Assembly: GCA_023052935.1 (NCBI GenBank)
Contig: CM041292.1
Location: 105,331,906-105,395,905, forward strand
Reading direction: 5' to 3'
Source: Piezodorus guildinii
Taxonomy: Eukaryota > Arthropoda > Insecta > Hemiptera > Pentatomidae
DNA: 64,000 nt
The notes beneath the pieces are model-generated. The model was not told the origin of the DNA and ran no database searches. It was given only the letters and a program-made list of their open reading frames with translations. Each line of letters starts with the position of its first letter. Positions within the stretch are counted from its first letter, which is position 1. Below are positions 12,611 through 25,263 of the stretch, piece after piece. The translations under genes were made by a program, and so were the position numbers.

Positions 12611-12896
12611 TTTTTTCATTCTTTCTTTCTGGGAGTAAAAAATCTCTGGTGATATGAAAAATCTCTGTAACATGGGCCCCGGAACCTGTGCAATGTCAAG
12701 AAATCGTTAAAGATCCTTATCATTATTAAACATAGATAGGCAAAATTTAGAACTCCCTCTATGGGATAAACCGGATTAATCAGAGTAACATAAAGTGACG
12801 TTAAATGATTAGACAACAACATGATTTAATAAAAAGATGTAGTTTATGATAGAAAAACCTCATTAAATCAACTGTATAAAATAGGTTCAAGAAATC

Positions 12897-12990
12897 ATGA
12901 AATCAATTGGAAAAATTATGAATTTGATTAAAAAAATTATGAATTTATTTGAAAAAAATATGAATTTGACTGAAAAAAACTGTAATTGAT
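12897..12990. repeat. Short minisatellite, ~22-bp unit
   Basis: About four imperfect repeats of a unit like GAAAAAATTATGAATTTGATT. Similar wording at 12355-12410 suggests an older, broken part of the same array. From 13000 to 14030 nothing is recognised. Confidence 0.6.
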
Positions 12991-14029
12991 TTTTTTTTCT
13001 TTAGGACTATTTATACTAGATGCTAAAAATTCACGAATCCTTTAGAAGGGTAGAATGTCCACCCAGCATTTTTATGAATCACCAGTCATATCTCCGGTAA
13101 CATCTGCCTGAAACAGCTGTCATATGCCCAGTGCTCCTCATCCGGTGTATAGACCGACCTCTACATCATTTTAAATAAATTTAAACTTTCTCTATTTCAA
13201 AAGAGTAACCTAACGTTTATGTGGATGTAATATTTAAAAAAAAAAAATGAAAAATAACACATTATAAAGTAAATCTCCCTTATCTTTCTAAAATGGGCTC
13301 ATTAAATTATTTAAAAGCCGAATTATATTTATCATTAAAAGTAAATACATAAAAATAATCTATATAAATAGGTAAAGTTTAATATATAATTTTTCTGTAG
13401 ATATGAAGATTTTTCCTTTTTTACAGACAATCTTCGAACACGACTCTTAAAAGTACTAACTTAGAATTCAATTTCGGTACATTTTTTTCTTTTATTATAA
13501 ACCTGTATATCAATTAATTTTAAATAAAATCTCACACGCTATCAAACATTTCAAGATTAAATTATAATTCTATTCTGGCAAAATGTCCACTTAATGGCCA
13601 TAATTATGCTTATTTGTAGCATGTATGTACTATTAATCATTTAATCGTATTGTATATGGTACAAATACTACAATAATATACTAATGATCCAAATGCAATT
13701 ATTTTATGTTTCTCATTGAAAATACTTTGTACAGTTCTTTATTTATTTACATTATTATTATTATTATTACATTATTATCTTTCTTTATCATATTATTTAC
13801 ATACATTGTTTAGTTATAATGTAATTAAATTAATACACTTATATAATTCCTAGTATCCAACTGCCTTGTCCTTCGTTTTTATACAAATAAAATAAACGTG
13901 TCTTATGCGAACATGGATGCAACATTAGTAAATCTTGTTATATTTAGTGAATCATCTTTAATTTTAATAAATTTCATAAATTAAAAAGTTTAATTGAATT
14001 GTAGTTACATTTTTATTATTCAAGTTTTA

Positions 14030-15064
14030 AAAACCTTGTGCGCACAACACACGACTTTCACATACCTCCGTTAATTATATCAAATTAAGAATTTTTAAAC
14101 AAATTTAGTAAAGAAAATAAATTGTTAAAGAATTATTTACATTGGATTTTAATATAAACATGTGCTTTATTAAATAATCTATTATATTATCAGTTTGTTT
14201 TATCGGATTTTCATCACTTTCCGTTAACTGATACAATAGTATGTTTAAGATATTTTTCTAATCTTTAGCATTCCAACGGTATATTATACATGTACTGTGG
14301 CCTCCCGACAGTGCTTGAGGACAGACTAAAGCGAATTATGAACATATTTTTAAGATTTGTCCTCAACACTCCGAAGCGGTCTCATGTGACCCATTTATAC
14401 GGCGAGTTAAAGTGGTATATCACTGTTCCTAAGTTCAAAAACAAAAAATTGCATTAAAAAATATTTTTGCAGTTATCCCCTTCAGTTGGATATCGAATTC
14501 GTTCAACCTATATATTTACATGTCTTTATGATATTGATGATATGATATGCTAATCAGATGATATGGTCAATTTTATAAAAACTAATAAATTAAAGGTACT
14601 TTGGAGGAAGAAATTTTGAAATATCGGCATTAAGTCACTTTGAGACGATTTTAATCAGAATGAAACCTATATGATATTAAAGCCTGTCCTATTTCGCATT
14701 CGATATTGCAAGCTTAATCAAAATCGTTAGAGCTGTTTTTGAGAAAATCGTGAATAGGTGCAAAATGCATGGTATAAAGTGGCTCTTCTGGTTAGCTGAT
14801 TTTGATAAAAAAAATTGCTGTAACATTTCGGAGGTATAGTTGTTTTAAATATGAAATTTCAGTTTTATAGGACTTATCGTTTTTGCGCTGGACTTGGCAC
14901 ATACACAAACACACAGTCAGACCTTTTTGCGGGATTTAGTCGTTTGGACTCAGGGGACCCTAAAACGTGTATTTCCGTTGAGAACTGGAATTCGAAAATT
15001 TTCACGATCCAAGCAATACTTTCGCTTACTATATATTCCATGTATAGGTAAGTAAAAGTAAAAA
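14030..15064 (+). repeat. Family T repeat, full-size copy
   Basis: Starts with the terminal motif (TGTGCGCACAACACACGACTTTCACATACCT) and ends in TATAGGTAAGTAAAAGTA, so its two ends form a short imperfect inverted repeat around CTTTCACTTACCT. Internal landmarks shared with other copies are TCCAACGGTATATTATACAT, AAAATCGTTAGAGC.GTTTTTGAGAAAAT, GCAAAATGCATGGTATAAAGT, a CA-rich patch, and ACGTGTATTTCCGTTGA near the right end. No transposase or RT is seen. It looks like a non-autonomous DNA element of about 1 kb. Confidence 0.7.
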
Positions 15065-15551
15065 TATTATACTAACATGAAACTCTAATTAATATTTAGT
15101 TTATTCAATACTATATATAATATTTTATATTGTAATTCATTGTTAAAGACGGGTGACAAGCCACTCCTATTATCTTTTTAAGGTGGCTGATTCATGTTAC
15201 TGATGTTATTTTTCGCGGGGTTAAAGTAAGTATAAATTTTAATCTCAAAAAAGAAAAGAAACGAAAGGAACTGCTTAGGATTAGGGAAAGCTATTTCTGG
15301 CTTATTTCGTTGGTGAAATTGCTGTTATTTGTTACAGCCTATGTCCATCTTTCAAAAGTAATGTTTTAATAAACTAAGTGCCTATTTCCATTACTCCTGC
15401 AGCCTGTTCTTCTCTTAATCCGGCCTCAAAATTCTGAGCTTATATTCTGGGTTTATATTTAGTGATAGAGATGGTTGATTTCAGAAATTGTCATCTAATG
15501 ATTGGTTGGTCTCCACTCTTAAATAAATTTATATCTATCAATGTACTACTC

Positions 15552-16572
15552 TTGTAAAGATGACTATGGGAAACTCAAAATGCGTTGTCCGTGTGGGGTC
15601 AAATCTTTCTGAGGCATTTAGAACCAATAGCGGAGTAAGACAAGGAGACGCCCTTGCTTGCCTTCTATTTAATTTGGCATTAGAGGTGGCTGTGCGAAAA
15701 TCAAAAATTCAGACAACAGGTACCATCTTTAACAGGACTGTACAGCTATTAGGTTATGCCGATGACATTGACATCGTGGCGACTTCAGAAAAGGCATTGA
15801 AGGAGGCATTCATTGCTTTTGAAACAGCTGCCGCAGAATTTGGTCTCACAGTTAATGAGCATAAAACTAAATATATGCGAGTAGGGGTGGTGGTGAAGAC
15901 CATATTGCATTCCTGAACATTGGCCCTATAAGTTCCACAGAGTGGAGACTTTTGTATACCTAGGATCCGAAATTAATTCCAGGAACGATGTATCTCAGGA
16001 TATCAGCAGACGAATAAATAGTGCAAACAGATGCTTCCACGGCCTATCCAAGCATTTTAGGAGCAAAAACCTTTCCTCCAGTACAAAAATTAATCTTTAC
16101 AAGACCCTGGTACGTCCAGTGCTCACCTATGGATCAGAGGCATGGGCAACTACTAAGGCGGACGAGAACAGGCTATTAATATTCGAAAGACAGGTGCTCA
16201 GAAGAATATTCGGAGCAGTAAGAGAAGGAGAAGTCTGGAGGAAAAGAAAAAACAGGGAGCTCTACAACATCTTTAAGGAAGCTGATGTCGTTAAGATTAT
16301 AAAGCTAGGACGACTCCGATGGGCCGGCCATGTGGCTCGAATGAGTGATTCTGAGATTCCAAAGAAGATACTGACAGAAGAGGTGCACCGAGCAAGGAGA
16401 GTGGGGCGACCCAAAACAAGATGGCTGGATGGTGTAGGGATGGATGCAAGGAGCCTACTCAACATCAGGAACTGGACTGCTGCAGCACAAGACAGAGCCG
16501 TCTGGCGGAGGCTGCTAGGGGAGGCCTAGACTCGATAACGGGTTGTTGCGCCGAATATGTATGTATGTATGT
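15552..16572 (+). pseudogene. 5'-truncated RTE-like LINE flanked by an 11-bp TSD
   Basis: Encodes the back of a non-LTR reverse transcriptase. At 15560-15916 are SGVRQGDALACLLFN and the catalytic box LGYADDIDIV (TAT GCC GAT GAC at 15755-15766, intact). After a frameshift, 15942-16529 carries FVYLGSEIN, TLVRPVLTYGSEAW, RLRWAGHVARM and RRVGRPKTRWLDGV, the usual C-terminal tail of RTE-like arthropod elements. The 3' end is a (TATG)n tail. ATGTACTACTC is found at 15541-15551 and again at 16573-16583, marking the exact insertion. The endonuclease and front of RT are lost. Confidence 0.9.
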
Positions 16573-16583
16573 ATGTACTACTC

Positions 16584-17224
16584 GAAGAAAAAATATAATT
16601 TTTGATTTTGAGTGTGTGAAGTCAACTTATAATTTAATTAAAGAAATTACCATTTTACTGACCCTTCTAGTCATCTCAATATCTCAACAAGTTCTATGGT
16701 TGTGAAGCTGCAATCTATCCTGAATTTACCCATTTATATGTGCAGTAGAACCAGATTTGAAAAAATTCGTTCTTTAAGTGGTTAACAAAAATAATCCTAA
16801 AACCTTAAAAAAAAAAATTTTAATAACTTAAATCTATACATCTGATTTGAAAGATAAACAAATTCTTAAACAGATAAAAGCACATATATCTTAAACTGGA
16901 AACAAATTATGGATAATATTGAGTAGTCATATGTTTGCCTTCTTCTACTATTTTATTGTAGTAAATTTGACAAACTAAAATTAAAATCATACATATATTA
17001 ACTATACTTTATTCGTCGTGAATAAAAATATTTGAAAGTTGAGGTAATTCATGATTGACAGCCAAAATTTATGTATAAATATGTATTATAGTTACTCCTT
17101 AATATTTATATGAATATAATATAGTTATATAAAATTAACAAAACAATGAAATATATGTGAGCAAAGCCACGGAATACAGCTAGTTATTATATAAAACTAA
17201 CTTTATTCAGATTCTTTAATTTAT
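16584..17224. other. AT-rich intron sequence
   Basis: Nothing recognised between the LINE and the next family T copy. Confidence 0.35.
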
Positions 17225-18001
17225 TAAAAAAAATCTGCTGCGCGCAACACACGACGTTCACTTACCTCCATTATTTATATAAATTTAGGAATTTTTAAAC
17301 AAACATATAAACGAAAATAAATTGTTAAAGAATTTATTAAATTGAAATTCTATAGAAACATGTGTTTTGTTAAAAAATCTATTGTATTATTATCTAATAA
17401 TAATCTAAAATAATCAGTTATTTTTATCGGCTTTTGATCACTCTTTATTAACTTTAACAAACTTATGTATAAGATAATATTTTTCTAAAATATTTAGCTT
17501 TCCAACGGTATATTATACATCTATATTACTGTTCTTATGTTCAAAAACAAAAATTGCATTAAAGAATTATTTTTTTCAGTTCTCTCCTGTGGTTGTTTAT
17601 AAAATTCGCTCAACTTGCACATTTAGCTGTTAATTATCAATGCTAACAAAATAATATAGTTTTTTTTTATAGAATCTACAGAATTAAAGGTACTTTAGAA
17701 GAAGAAAATTTAAAATATCGGCATTTATCGTACCTATTTCAATCAGAATAAAACCTACTTGATATTAAAGCCCATTAAATTTTACTTCGATATAGGAAGT
17801 TTAATCAAAATCGTTAGAGCCGTTTTTGGGAAAATAGAAAAAAAGGTGATAAATGCATGGTATAAAGTAGATCTTCCGGTCAGCTGATTTTGATGAAAAA
17901 GGTTCTGTAACATCTTGGACGTACAGTTGTCTTAAATATGAAATTTCAGTTTCATAAGACTTTTCGTTATCGCCCGGGAGCACACAGACACAGACACACA
18001 C

Positions 18002-18051
<50 letters not shown>

Positions 18052-18053
18052 TC
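17225..18053 (+). repeat. Family T repeat, right end replaced by (CA)n
   Basis: Begins with CTGCTGCGCGCAACACACGACGTTCACTTACCTCC and follows the family through CCAACGGTATATTATACAT, ATCGTTAGAGCCGTTTTTGGG and GCATGGTATAAAGT. It stops in the CA-rich patch, where a long CA tract has taken over. The usual right end (GTGTATTTCCGTTG and so on) is missing, so the microsatellite expansion coincides with the loss of about 150 bp. Confidence 0.75.
17996..18047. repeat. (CA)n microsatellite
   Basis: Near-perfect CA repeat with a single CG. It lies at the position where every family T copy has a short CA-rich patch. Confidence 0.95.
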
Positions 18054-18059
18054 AAATCA

Positions 18060-20584
18060 ACTTAATATTTTAATGAAATAATGGCATGATAGTTTTAGAG
18101 AAACTGGATTACGTAATGGACTACTTACCGTTGACTCCAGTACGAGTGGTAAAATGTTAGTTTTTCCATAAACAGTTGGTCGACTTTGGAGTCTGGAGAG
18201 TATTCTAAGGAAAACTAATTTCTACCAGTGGATAAAGATTAAGTCACATCTTCGTGATTTTGTTAGCACAAATACTTGCTAATATTTTAATCTTTTGTTA
18301 TTTCCCTGCGCATTCCACTCGAATAAATTCCATTCTTATTGGTACAAAGAGAACATTATTAACTTTGAATTATTCTCAACTTAGCCAAAAAAAAAAAGTT
18401 TGTTTGATTTTGATCAGTCTCACGGGATGCAAATCAGAGACTAATCGTCACTAAGAACCGATAGATCTTCTAATAGTGATTAGAAATTGTAATTAAATGT
18501 CACCTAAATTAGATAAGAATTGGTAGTACTTCCGAGCTTGGACTCCTATTGGTTGATATCGACCAATTGTTTGCTTGGAGACTACAGAGGTAGCCATGGA
18601 TTCGGGTGTATTAATTCGGTGGAAGGGACTATATTAATTAAAATGAGTTGATCCAATCGGAGAGACTGCAAACAGAGTCGACCCGGCTTGCTCCCCTGGA
18701 ATTTAATTACGAGAATTGCCTCTGATGGCGTATTGGCGATTGAGCAGTCTATTTTTGTGCCAACTAGCTTTTTTAATTTTTATGAAACTGAAAATTTGTA
18801 GTTCTTAGTCAATAAAATGTTTCCTGTCGTAGAATGCCTCATCAATATAAAAACGCTGCAAATTATTACACAATGGTTATTATTTCCAAATAAATACTAT
18901 AGGGTAAATAGCAGTTTATACAGCTGTTAGCAGACAATTACCTATTATGAAAAGCAATAAATTAATTAAAAGAAAATGGCCAAGCACCACTGTAAATTTA
19001 ACATGCTATATCTCTGATATTTCTTGTCTGATTTCAATGATTCTTATTTAGGAAATTTATTTTTGCATTCATTAACTAATACATTTATTATATATTAAAT
19101 CATACGGTGGACAAAAAGAATTTTTTTTTATTAGTTATTCGGGTTCTACGTATCATGAAACATACCTTCAATATTAACCGCATTTCGGTGGAATTACAAC
19201 TCTTATAATTTGTCACTTAAATGTATAGATCATTTTTGTTTTATTTTTATTTGTTTATCACTTTTTACTGATTCTAAACCCCTTTACATATGTTTCTCTA
19301 TCTTTAAATAACCGGTTAAGGGCGTATATATAGGTGAAATTTCAATTTTTGCTTATTTTCTTTCTTCTGGTATATAGTTAATCACGGTGTACTAATTACT
19401 TATAAAATTTTATAAAATCATTTTTCCCTCTTCTAAAATAACTGAGTTGTATGTGCGATATATGAAATATTTTAACTTTCTTCGTCACGATGTTCTTATC
19501 CTAAAACTCTATGCAATTCGTTCTCTATCTTCAAAAATAACTGAGTTAATAGCGTAATGTAACTGAGTTAATTTATGTGTGAAATTTCTTCTTTATTTTT
19601 TTTTAATAATTAATTGAGGTTTCTTGATCATAAAAAGCTATTAAAAAATTGTATTTATCTTCAAATAACTATGTTATTAAATAAAATCGTTTTTATAGTC
19701 GCTTACATCAACGTCCAGGTGTTAGGATCATCGTAGGATGCCCTGGTATTTTTGTGCCAAATTAAGTAAAAAATGGTTCAGGAATTTCAGAGAAAAGCCG
19801 CGGACTTAAGACAGACTGATTTTTCCTCGTTATTCGGGTTTGACGTATCTTGAAACTTAAGCCCTCAAATTTTGAGGGATGTAACATAAATAAGAGGGAC
19901 GATTACAATAGTTCATTATTGAAAAAATAAACTAAAAACTTATATTTAAAAATACGTCTTTTCATTTTATCTTTGAGCAGAATCTTTTCTATATTTTAAT
20001 ATCCTAATATTCTTAGATTTTTCTGATTCCCCCTCTTATTTGAATCAACTTCGACATTGTAGCATATTATCTAGAAAATATTAAGTGTTGTTATAAATCG
20101 TTAGGCGATCTCGCGTTCTTAAAACCGGTAGTGTTTTCAAAAACTATGTCTTTAATATCATGATAATGGATACGGAGTATTTTCTTCATAAAAATCTAAA
20201 ACAGAAAAAAATAGCTATTAATTATTCATTATATTATTATTATTTTTTTAATAATGAATAATTCTTAAACAAACCATTGTACTTATTGAAAATATCATTC
20301 AATACTCATACTCACAGTAATTGAATGCAAATTTATTCAATATTGCCCGGCAATGCTGAAGATTAATGTAATACGATTTTGAGGATGAATGTGGTGCTAT
20401 CTACATTATCTAAATAACCATGACACCGAAAAAATTGTGTACGTTACTGCTCTTATTATTTATTTTATTTTTTTATTGTAAAGGTCTTTTTCTCTTTTAG
20501 AATCTTTAGTTAAGTACGTTTTTTTTTATTTTATTTTACATCATCCACCAACAGGCTTAGGCCCGATTACAGGTGGTAAATCAT
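18060..20584. other. Intron sequence with a decayed tandem repeat at 19300-19690
   Basis: No genes. Between 19300 and 19690 a block of the type CTATCTTCAAAAATAACTGAGTTA recurs about four times at 19305, 19430, 19530 and 19660, with GTGAAATTTC nearby, which suggests an old tandem repeat of 100-130 bp. The rest is unassigned. Confidence 0.4.
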
Positions 20585-20864
20585 ACAAAAAAAGTTTTTT
20601 TTTTTTTTTTTTTTAGTAATAACAATTTTTATTGAGAAAATTTTACAATCTGTCCCAATTTGGACATTAATAGTATTGCTGAATGATATCAAACATACTA
20701 CATTCATACAATATTTACACAACATAAAATTACAATAAAATATATACACAATAATGAATCAATACAAAAGTCGATAATTCACTTATACCTATATACACAT
20801 ACACACACTCTTACATACATCACATTGAGTGGAGAATCTAGCCAGTGCTAGAACTCCAATATAT

Positions 20865-23564
20865 TTACAAAAGGTCGCGGGGCCACTGCCGTTTCAACCT
20901 TCTAGGTGGGTTGTATGGATGAGTGGAGCTGGATAGGGATTGAGCTAAAGGATTAGGATGATGAATGAGGTTCTGGTGGAATTTGGAAAATTTGGATGGA
21001 ATTAGGTCTGAAATAAATGGAACATTAAGGTCGTGGTGCAAGGTATAATTGGAGACATAATAAGGAGCATTTACTATTGTACGGAGGACTTTGGATTGAA
21101 AGGATTGAATGCGTTTGATGTTAGAACGTTTAGCTGTCCCCCACAGTTCAAGTCCGTAGGTCCAGATGGGCTTCAGTATTGTCTTGTAGATTAATAATTT
21201 GTTTTCAACTGTAAGTTCAGATTTTCTGTTGAGTAGTCGGTATAACTGTCCGAATCGTCGGTTGAGTTCTTGTCTTTTAAGTCTTGTATGTGGGTTCCAA
21301 GTCAATCTTTTGTCTAACAGTAAGCCAAGATACCGGACTGTATCTGAGAGAGGAATCGGTAATGAGTTGAAATAAACTGGCGGACAGGATTTTCGTCTAA
21401 GAGTAAAGGTTATGTGTTTACATTTGGCTTCGTTCACCTTTACACGCCAGTTATTACACCAGTGTTCGATAAGGAAAAGGTGTCTCTGAAGGTTTAAGGA
21501 TGCTGTTTCAGGATTGGAACTGGATGATAGGATGGCGGTGTCGTCTGCAAAAGTTGCCAGAAAGGTATCAGGATGTGTAGGAATATCAGCAGTGTAAAGG
21601 ATGTAGAGGATGGGTCCCAAGACGCTGCCTTGAGGAACACCGGCCTCAACGGGATAAAGGTTAGAAAATTCTTCACCACAGCGAACTCGGAAGGAACGGT
21701 TCGAGAGATAGGATCGGAGAATGAGGTATAGGGACTGGGGTAAATGGGTTTTCAGCTTGAAGAGTAATCCAGTGTGCCATACCCGGTCAAAAGCTTGCGC
21801 AATGTCCAGAAACGCACCAGAACAATACTCTTTGCATTCAAGAGCTGAGGAAATATGGTCTACAACTCGGAGCCCCTGTTGAACTGTGGAATGCTGAGGA
21901 CGGAATCCAAACTGATGGGAAGGAAGATTTTGAGATTCTAATATGGGTAGGATACGTTTAAGAAGAAGCCTTTCGAAGATTTTTGAGAGGATGGGGAGTA
22001 GACTAATAGGCCTGTAGGATGAAGTGTTGTTGGAAGGTTTACCTGGTTTTAAAAAAAGGATGATGGTGGAATGTTTCCATAACAGAGGAAAATAGGTGGT
22101 GCGGAGGATGCAGTTATAAATATAAGTAAGGAATATAATAGCTTTCTGCGGAAGTTGTCGGAGGATCTGGGGAGTAAGGAGATCGTGTCCAGGAGATTTA
22201 CGGAGAGTCAGTTTTTGGAGAAGATATTTGACCTCAGAGGGATTAATAGCTTTAGGAGGTAGGGAAAGTGGAATCGGTGACATAAGAAAGTCTTGCACTT
22301 TTGCGGTGTGATTGATGTGGGATTCCGGGTGAGGAGTGAATACTTTGGAGAGCTGTGTGGCGAATTCCTCGGCTTTATCTTCATCAGACGCAGCCCAGGA
22401 GTCATCACCACGTCGGAGAGGATGGGAAACATGATGGTATTTTAGGATCTTTTTCGTGACATTCCACAGGGAATTATCACGAGCTGATAGAGAGGAGAGG
22501 TAGGAATTAAAGGACTGGGAACGGAAGTTTGCCAACTCCCTCTTCAATTGTCTACAATAGAAGTTATAGGAGCGGCGATCTGTTGGGTGTCGGGTGCGCT
22601 GCCATAATGATCTTGCTCGGCGTTTGGTGTGGATAAGGTCTATAATAGGTTGTGGAAAATGATTTTGGTCTGGATTTATATTGGAGTGTTTAGGAGAGGA
22701 AGCAGTCCAGACAGCTTGTTGGATGGCGGTGGTGAAGGAATAGACGGAATTATCTAGGTCATCTTGGGTTTTGAGGGTTACTCTGAGGTCAATATTATCG
22801 GTCAGGATTTGGCGGAAAAGGTTCCAGTTGACAGGGCCTCGGATGAATGATGGTGGAATGGGTTTTGGAATTGGAGTGAGAGATACTTTTAGGATCAGTG
22901 GACTATGGTCCAGGATAGTTCTTGGTGAGGATAGTTCATCAAGGCGAGTTAAAGACAAGTTATTAGAGCCTAATCTGCTGTGGATAAAGAAGTCGAGGAT
23001 GTCAGGATTGCGGTTAGGATCGGTTGGCCAGTAGGTAGGGGAGTCAGGAGGCAGGATATTAAAATTTCGGGAGTTGAGTGCAGACAGCAAATTTCGTCCC
23101 CGAGAATTCGTGGTTCTGGAACCCCACTGCTGATGCTTGGCGTTTAAGTCTGCACCCAGAATGAAACGATTTCCTAAGGAATCCAGGAAGGATACAAATT
23201 CAGAATTGGAAATGGAATGTTTAGGAGGGCAATATGCAGATGTGAGGGTTACCGGAAAGGAAAAAGTCTTGATTACTATGGATGTGGCTTGTAGGAAATC
23301 ATAGGTGGGAAGTGGGAGTAAATGATGAGAGAGGGATTGGTGGACAATGATAGCAGAACCGGCATGGGCTTTACCGTCTGGGTGGTCAGTACGGTATGTC
23401 ATGTATTGCGGTATTTTGAAGTACTGTTTAGTCGTTAGTCTTGTTTCAGTTATAAGTGCAACATCGATTGTTTTGTCTTGCAACAACGCTGTCAGTTCGT
23501 CAGTATGATTTCTAACACCATTCGCATTCCAAAGGAGAATGGATAAGGAGTTAGGTGAAGTCAT
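20865..23564 (-). CDS. LINE ORF2: endonuclease and reverse transcriptase, intact
   Basis: An 899-residue open frame. The N-terminal third is an APE-type endonuclease, which nicks the target: WNANG at 12-16, the Mg-binding Glu at 40 (ITETR), GADLNA with D139 and N141, then DILDFFI and LDHSPLI. The middle is the reverse transcriptase: RKSPGHD, SYRPISLLP, AFLDIAQAFDRVWH, GVPQGSVLGP and the catalytic FADD at 672-675, all unmutated. The C-terminus ends in PPRRLKRQWPRDLL, which recurs in the LINE relics at 2.0, 3.2 and 29.7 kb. There is no RNase H, as usual for Jockey. The start is the ATG abutting the ORF1 stop. It acts on its own RNA with ORF1 protein in a ribonucleoprotein. Confidence 0.93.
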   Translation of the reverse strand: MTSPNSLSILLWNANGVRNHTDELTALLQDKTIDVALITETRLTTKQYFKIPQYMTYRTDHPDGKAHAGSAIIVHQSLSHHLLPLPTYDFLQATSIVIKTFSFPVTLTSAYCPPKHSISNSEFVSFLDSLGNRFILGADLNAKHQQWGSRTTNSRGRNLLSALNSRNFNILPPDSPTYWPTDPNRNPDILDFFIHSRLGSNNLSLTRLDELSSPRTILDHSPLILKVSLTPIPKPIPPSFIRGPVNWNLFRQILTDNIDLRVTLKTQDDLDNSVYSFTTAIQQAVWTASSPKHSNINPDQNHFPQPIIDLIHTKRRARSLWQRTRHPTDRRSYNFYCRQLKRELANFRSQSFNSYLSSLSARDNSLWNVTKKILKYHHVSHPLRRGDDSWAASDEDKAEEFATQLSKVFTPHPESHINHTAKVQDFLMSPIPLSLPPKAINPSEVKYLLQKLTLRKSPGHDLLTPQILRQLPQKAIIFLTYIYNCILRTTYFPLLWKHSTIILFLKPGKPSNNTSSYRPISLLPILSKIFERLLLKRILPILESQNLPSHQFGFRPQHSTVQQGLRVVDHISSALECKEYCSGAFLDIAQAFDRVWHTGLLFKLKTHLPQSLYLILRSYLSNRSFRVRCGEEFSNLYPVEAGVPQGSVLGPILYILYTADIPTHPDTFLATFADDTAILSSSSNPETASLNLQRHLFLIEHWCNNWRVKVNEAKCKHITFTLRRKSCPPVYFNSLPIPLSDTVRYLGLLLDKRLTWNPHTRLKRQELNRRFGQLYRLLNRKSELTVENKLLIYKTILKPIWTYGLELWGTAKRSNIKRIQSFQSKVLRTIVNAPYYVSNYTLHHDLNVPFISDLIPSKFSKFHQNLIHHPNPLAQSLSSSTHPYNPPRRLKRQWPRDLL

Positions 23565-24882
23565 TTAAGGATTTTTCAAGGCAGGGATTAGATTCGATAC
23601 TAGATTTGTAAGGAGTGATATAAGCGGCATAACAAGAGATTTGATTTCGGAGATGAACGATGTCATTAGACTGGTAAGATCTGTGACGTTTGATGGTGGA
23701 GGGATATGAGAAATTTGATGTTGAGGAGTTTTTTGAAGATTAGGTAAACTTTGAGGGATAGATTCTTGTACAATAGATTGAGAATGTTGAGGAAAATGTT
23801 GTTCCGGCAGTGCCTCGACTTCATGATTCTGGTTACCACCTCCAAGCAAGTGGGCAAATGACACGTTAGAATTTACAAGTTTTGATGGTTCTCTTTCTGC
23901 TTCTGGTTGGTACAGCTGTTTCATTCGGATCCTGAGGTTTTTGGTATCTGGTTCTGAGTTTCTTGTAGATTTCACATCCCTTGTAGTTAGCCGGGTGGTC
24001 CTTGAGGCACAGAGCACATACAGCGGGTGCTGATCTTGATCTTGTACATTCTTCTGTTTTATGCTGTTCACCGCATTTCACACAGCGTGGTATGTGATGG
24101 CAATAACTTTTGGTATGACCATATGCCTGACAGTTATGGCACTGGACTATTTCTTTCTTTGTGTAAGGTTTTTCAACTTTTACACGGGTATAGTACAGTC
24201 TGCTGAGGTCATAGATTTTTTCGACTCCTGCTGATGGTTCCAAGTCCACGAAGAATAGAGGCAGTGGACTTTTATCTTTTAGAACGTTGGTGACTTGCCT
24301 CACTTGGAATCCTAATTCTGTCAGTTCTTCTTTGATTGCTTCAACGGGTGTTGAGGAATGTAGGTTTCTGATTACGACCCTTAATGCTCTCTCTTGGCGC
24401 AGCTGATAAGTATGAAAGTCAGCTTTGGTCTCAGTCAGATATTTTACAATCTTTCTGTAGGTTTCAGCAGTAGTCGGAGATATTTTAGTATCATTGGTTC
24501 TACTTATACAATAATAACTATTAGGATCTGTTACTTTGTTTAAATGCGCACACATCAGTTTAAAATTTTTAATATTTTTAACAAATATTGGTGGAGGTAG
24601 TGGTTCTCTGGGTATAGGAGAAGATTCCATGGTTTCTTTTTCATTTTGGAGGATCTGAAATGGATTCGGTGTAAAAAACGGAGATTCATTAGTTATTCCT
24701 TGTGATGATGTGCTGGGCTGTGGTTCAGAACCTAATGAGGTAGCTGACGCGGTCGCTGGTGGAATCATTTTTTTATTTTGTTCACGGCGGGGTCTCTGTT
24801 TTGTGGGAGACGAGTTAGAACCTGCAGATCTAGATCTTTTACTTGCAGACTTTGAGGACATGACTTGATGAAAGTATCTCAT
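23565..24882 (-). pseudogene. LINE ORF1 (gag-like zinc-knuckle protein) with one frameshift
   Basis: Frame one runs 24882-23866 (338 codons, start MRYFHQVMSSKS). It holds an Arg/Ser/Pro-rich N-terminus, an RNA-binding-like middle (LRVVIRNLHSSTPVEAI), and three zinc knuckles (CHNCQAYGHTKSYC, CVKCGEQHKTEEC, CALCLKDHPANYKGC). It then stops at CKF. The natural C-terminal part (SFAHLLGGG and so on) continues in another frame, open from 24071 to 23565, and ends in TAA next to the ORF2 ATG. The overlap of the two frames (23866-24071) puts a single indel there. ORF1 proteins of this type coat the element RNA. Confidence 0.88.
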
Positions 24883-25260
24883 TGATTAAGAAAATAATAA
24901 TAATAAATAAATAATGAGATAAGAATTAAAGATAAAAGAAAGATAATTAAAAGAAAAGCAAGCCCGAGCTTGCCGAGCTAGCGGCAATCAGCTGATCAGT
25001 GACCCTTCTTTCACTTTTTCGTGATTGTACAAAGTAAATTATAACTTTGCTTACCGAAACTTCTCCAATATTCACTGCCGTAATATTCCTGAGGTCTAGT
25101 GATGTTCTCCAGACTGAATTCTAGCGAATTCCTACTGAAAAAAGCAAAAATCTGAGAGACGATGTAACGTATGACTGTTATCATCGAGCGCATCAGCTGA
25201 TCCACAAAAAAAAAAAAAAAAAAAAGTAAATACAAACCAGCTTAATTTATATAATGAAAC

Positions 25261-25263
<3 letters not shown>

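Larger units (their letters stand above)
20595..25203 (-). mobile_element. Near-complete Jockey-type LINE
   Basis: A 4.6-kb minus-strand non-LTR retrotransposon with 5' UTR, ORF1, ORF2, a short 3' UTR (20615-20864) and a poly(A) tail seen as a T run at 20595-20614. ACAAAAAAAG just outside the tail (20585-20594) is matched by AC plus an A run and G at 25204-25226. This is a plausible target-site duplication whose A run has since lengthened. ORF1 ends in TAA directly followed by the ATG of ORF2, with no spacer. One frameshift in ORF1 is the only clear lesion, so this is a young copy. Confidence 0.85.
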
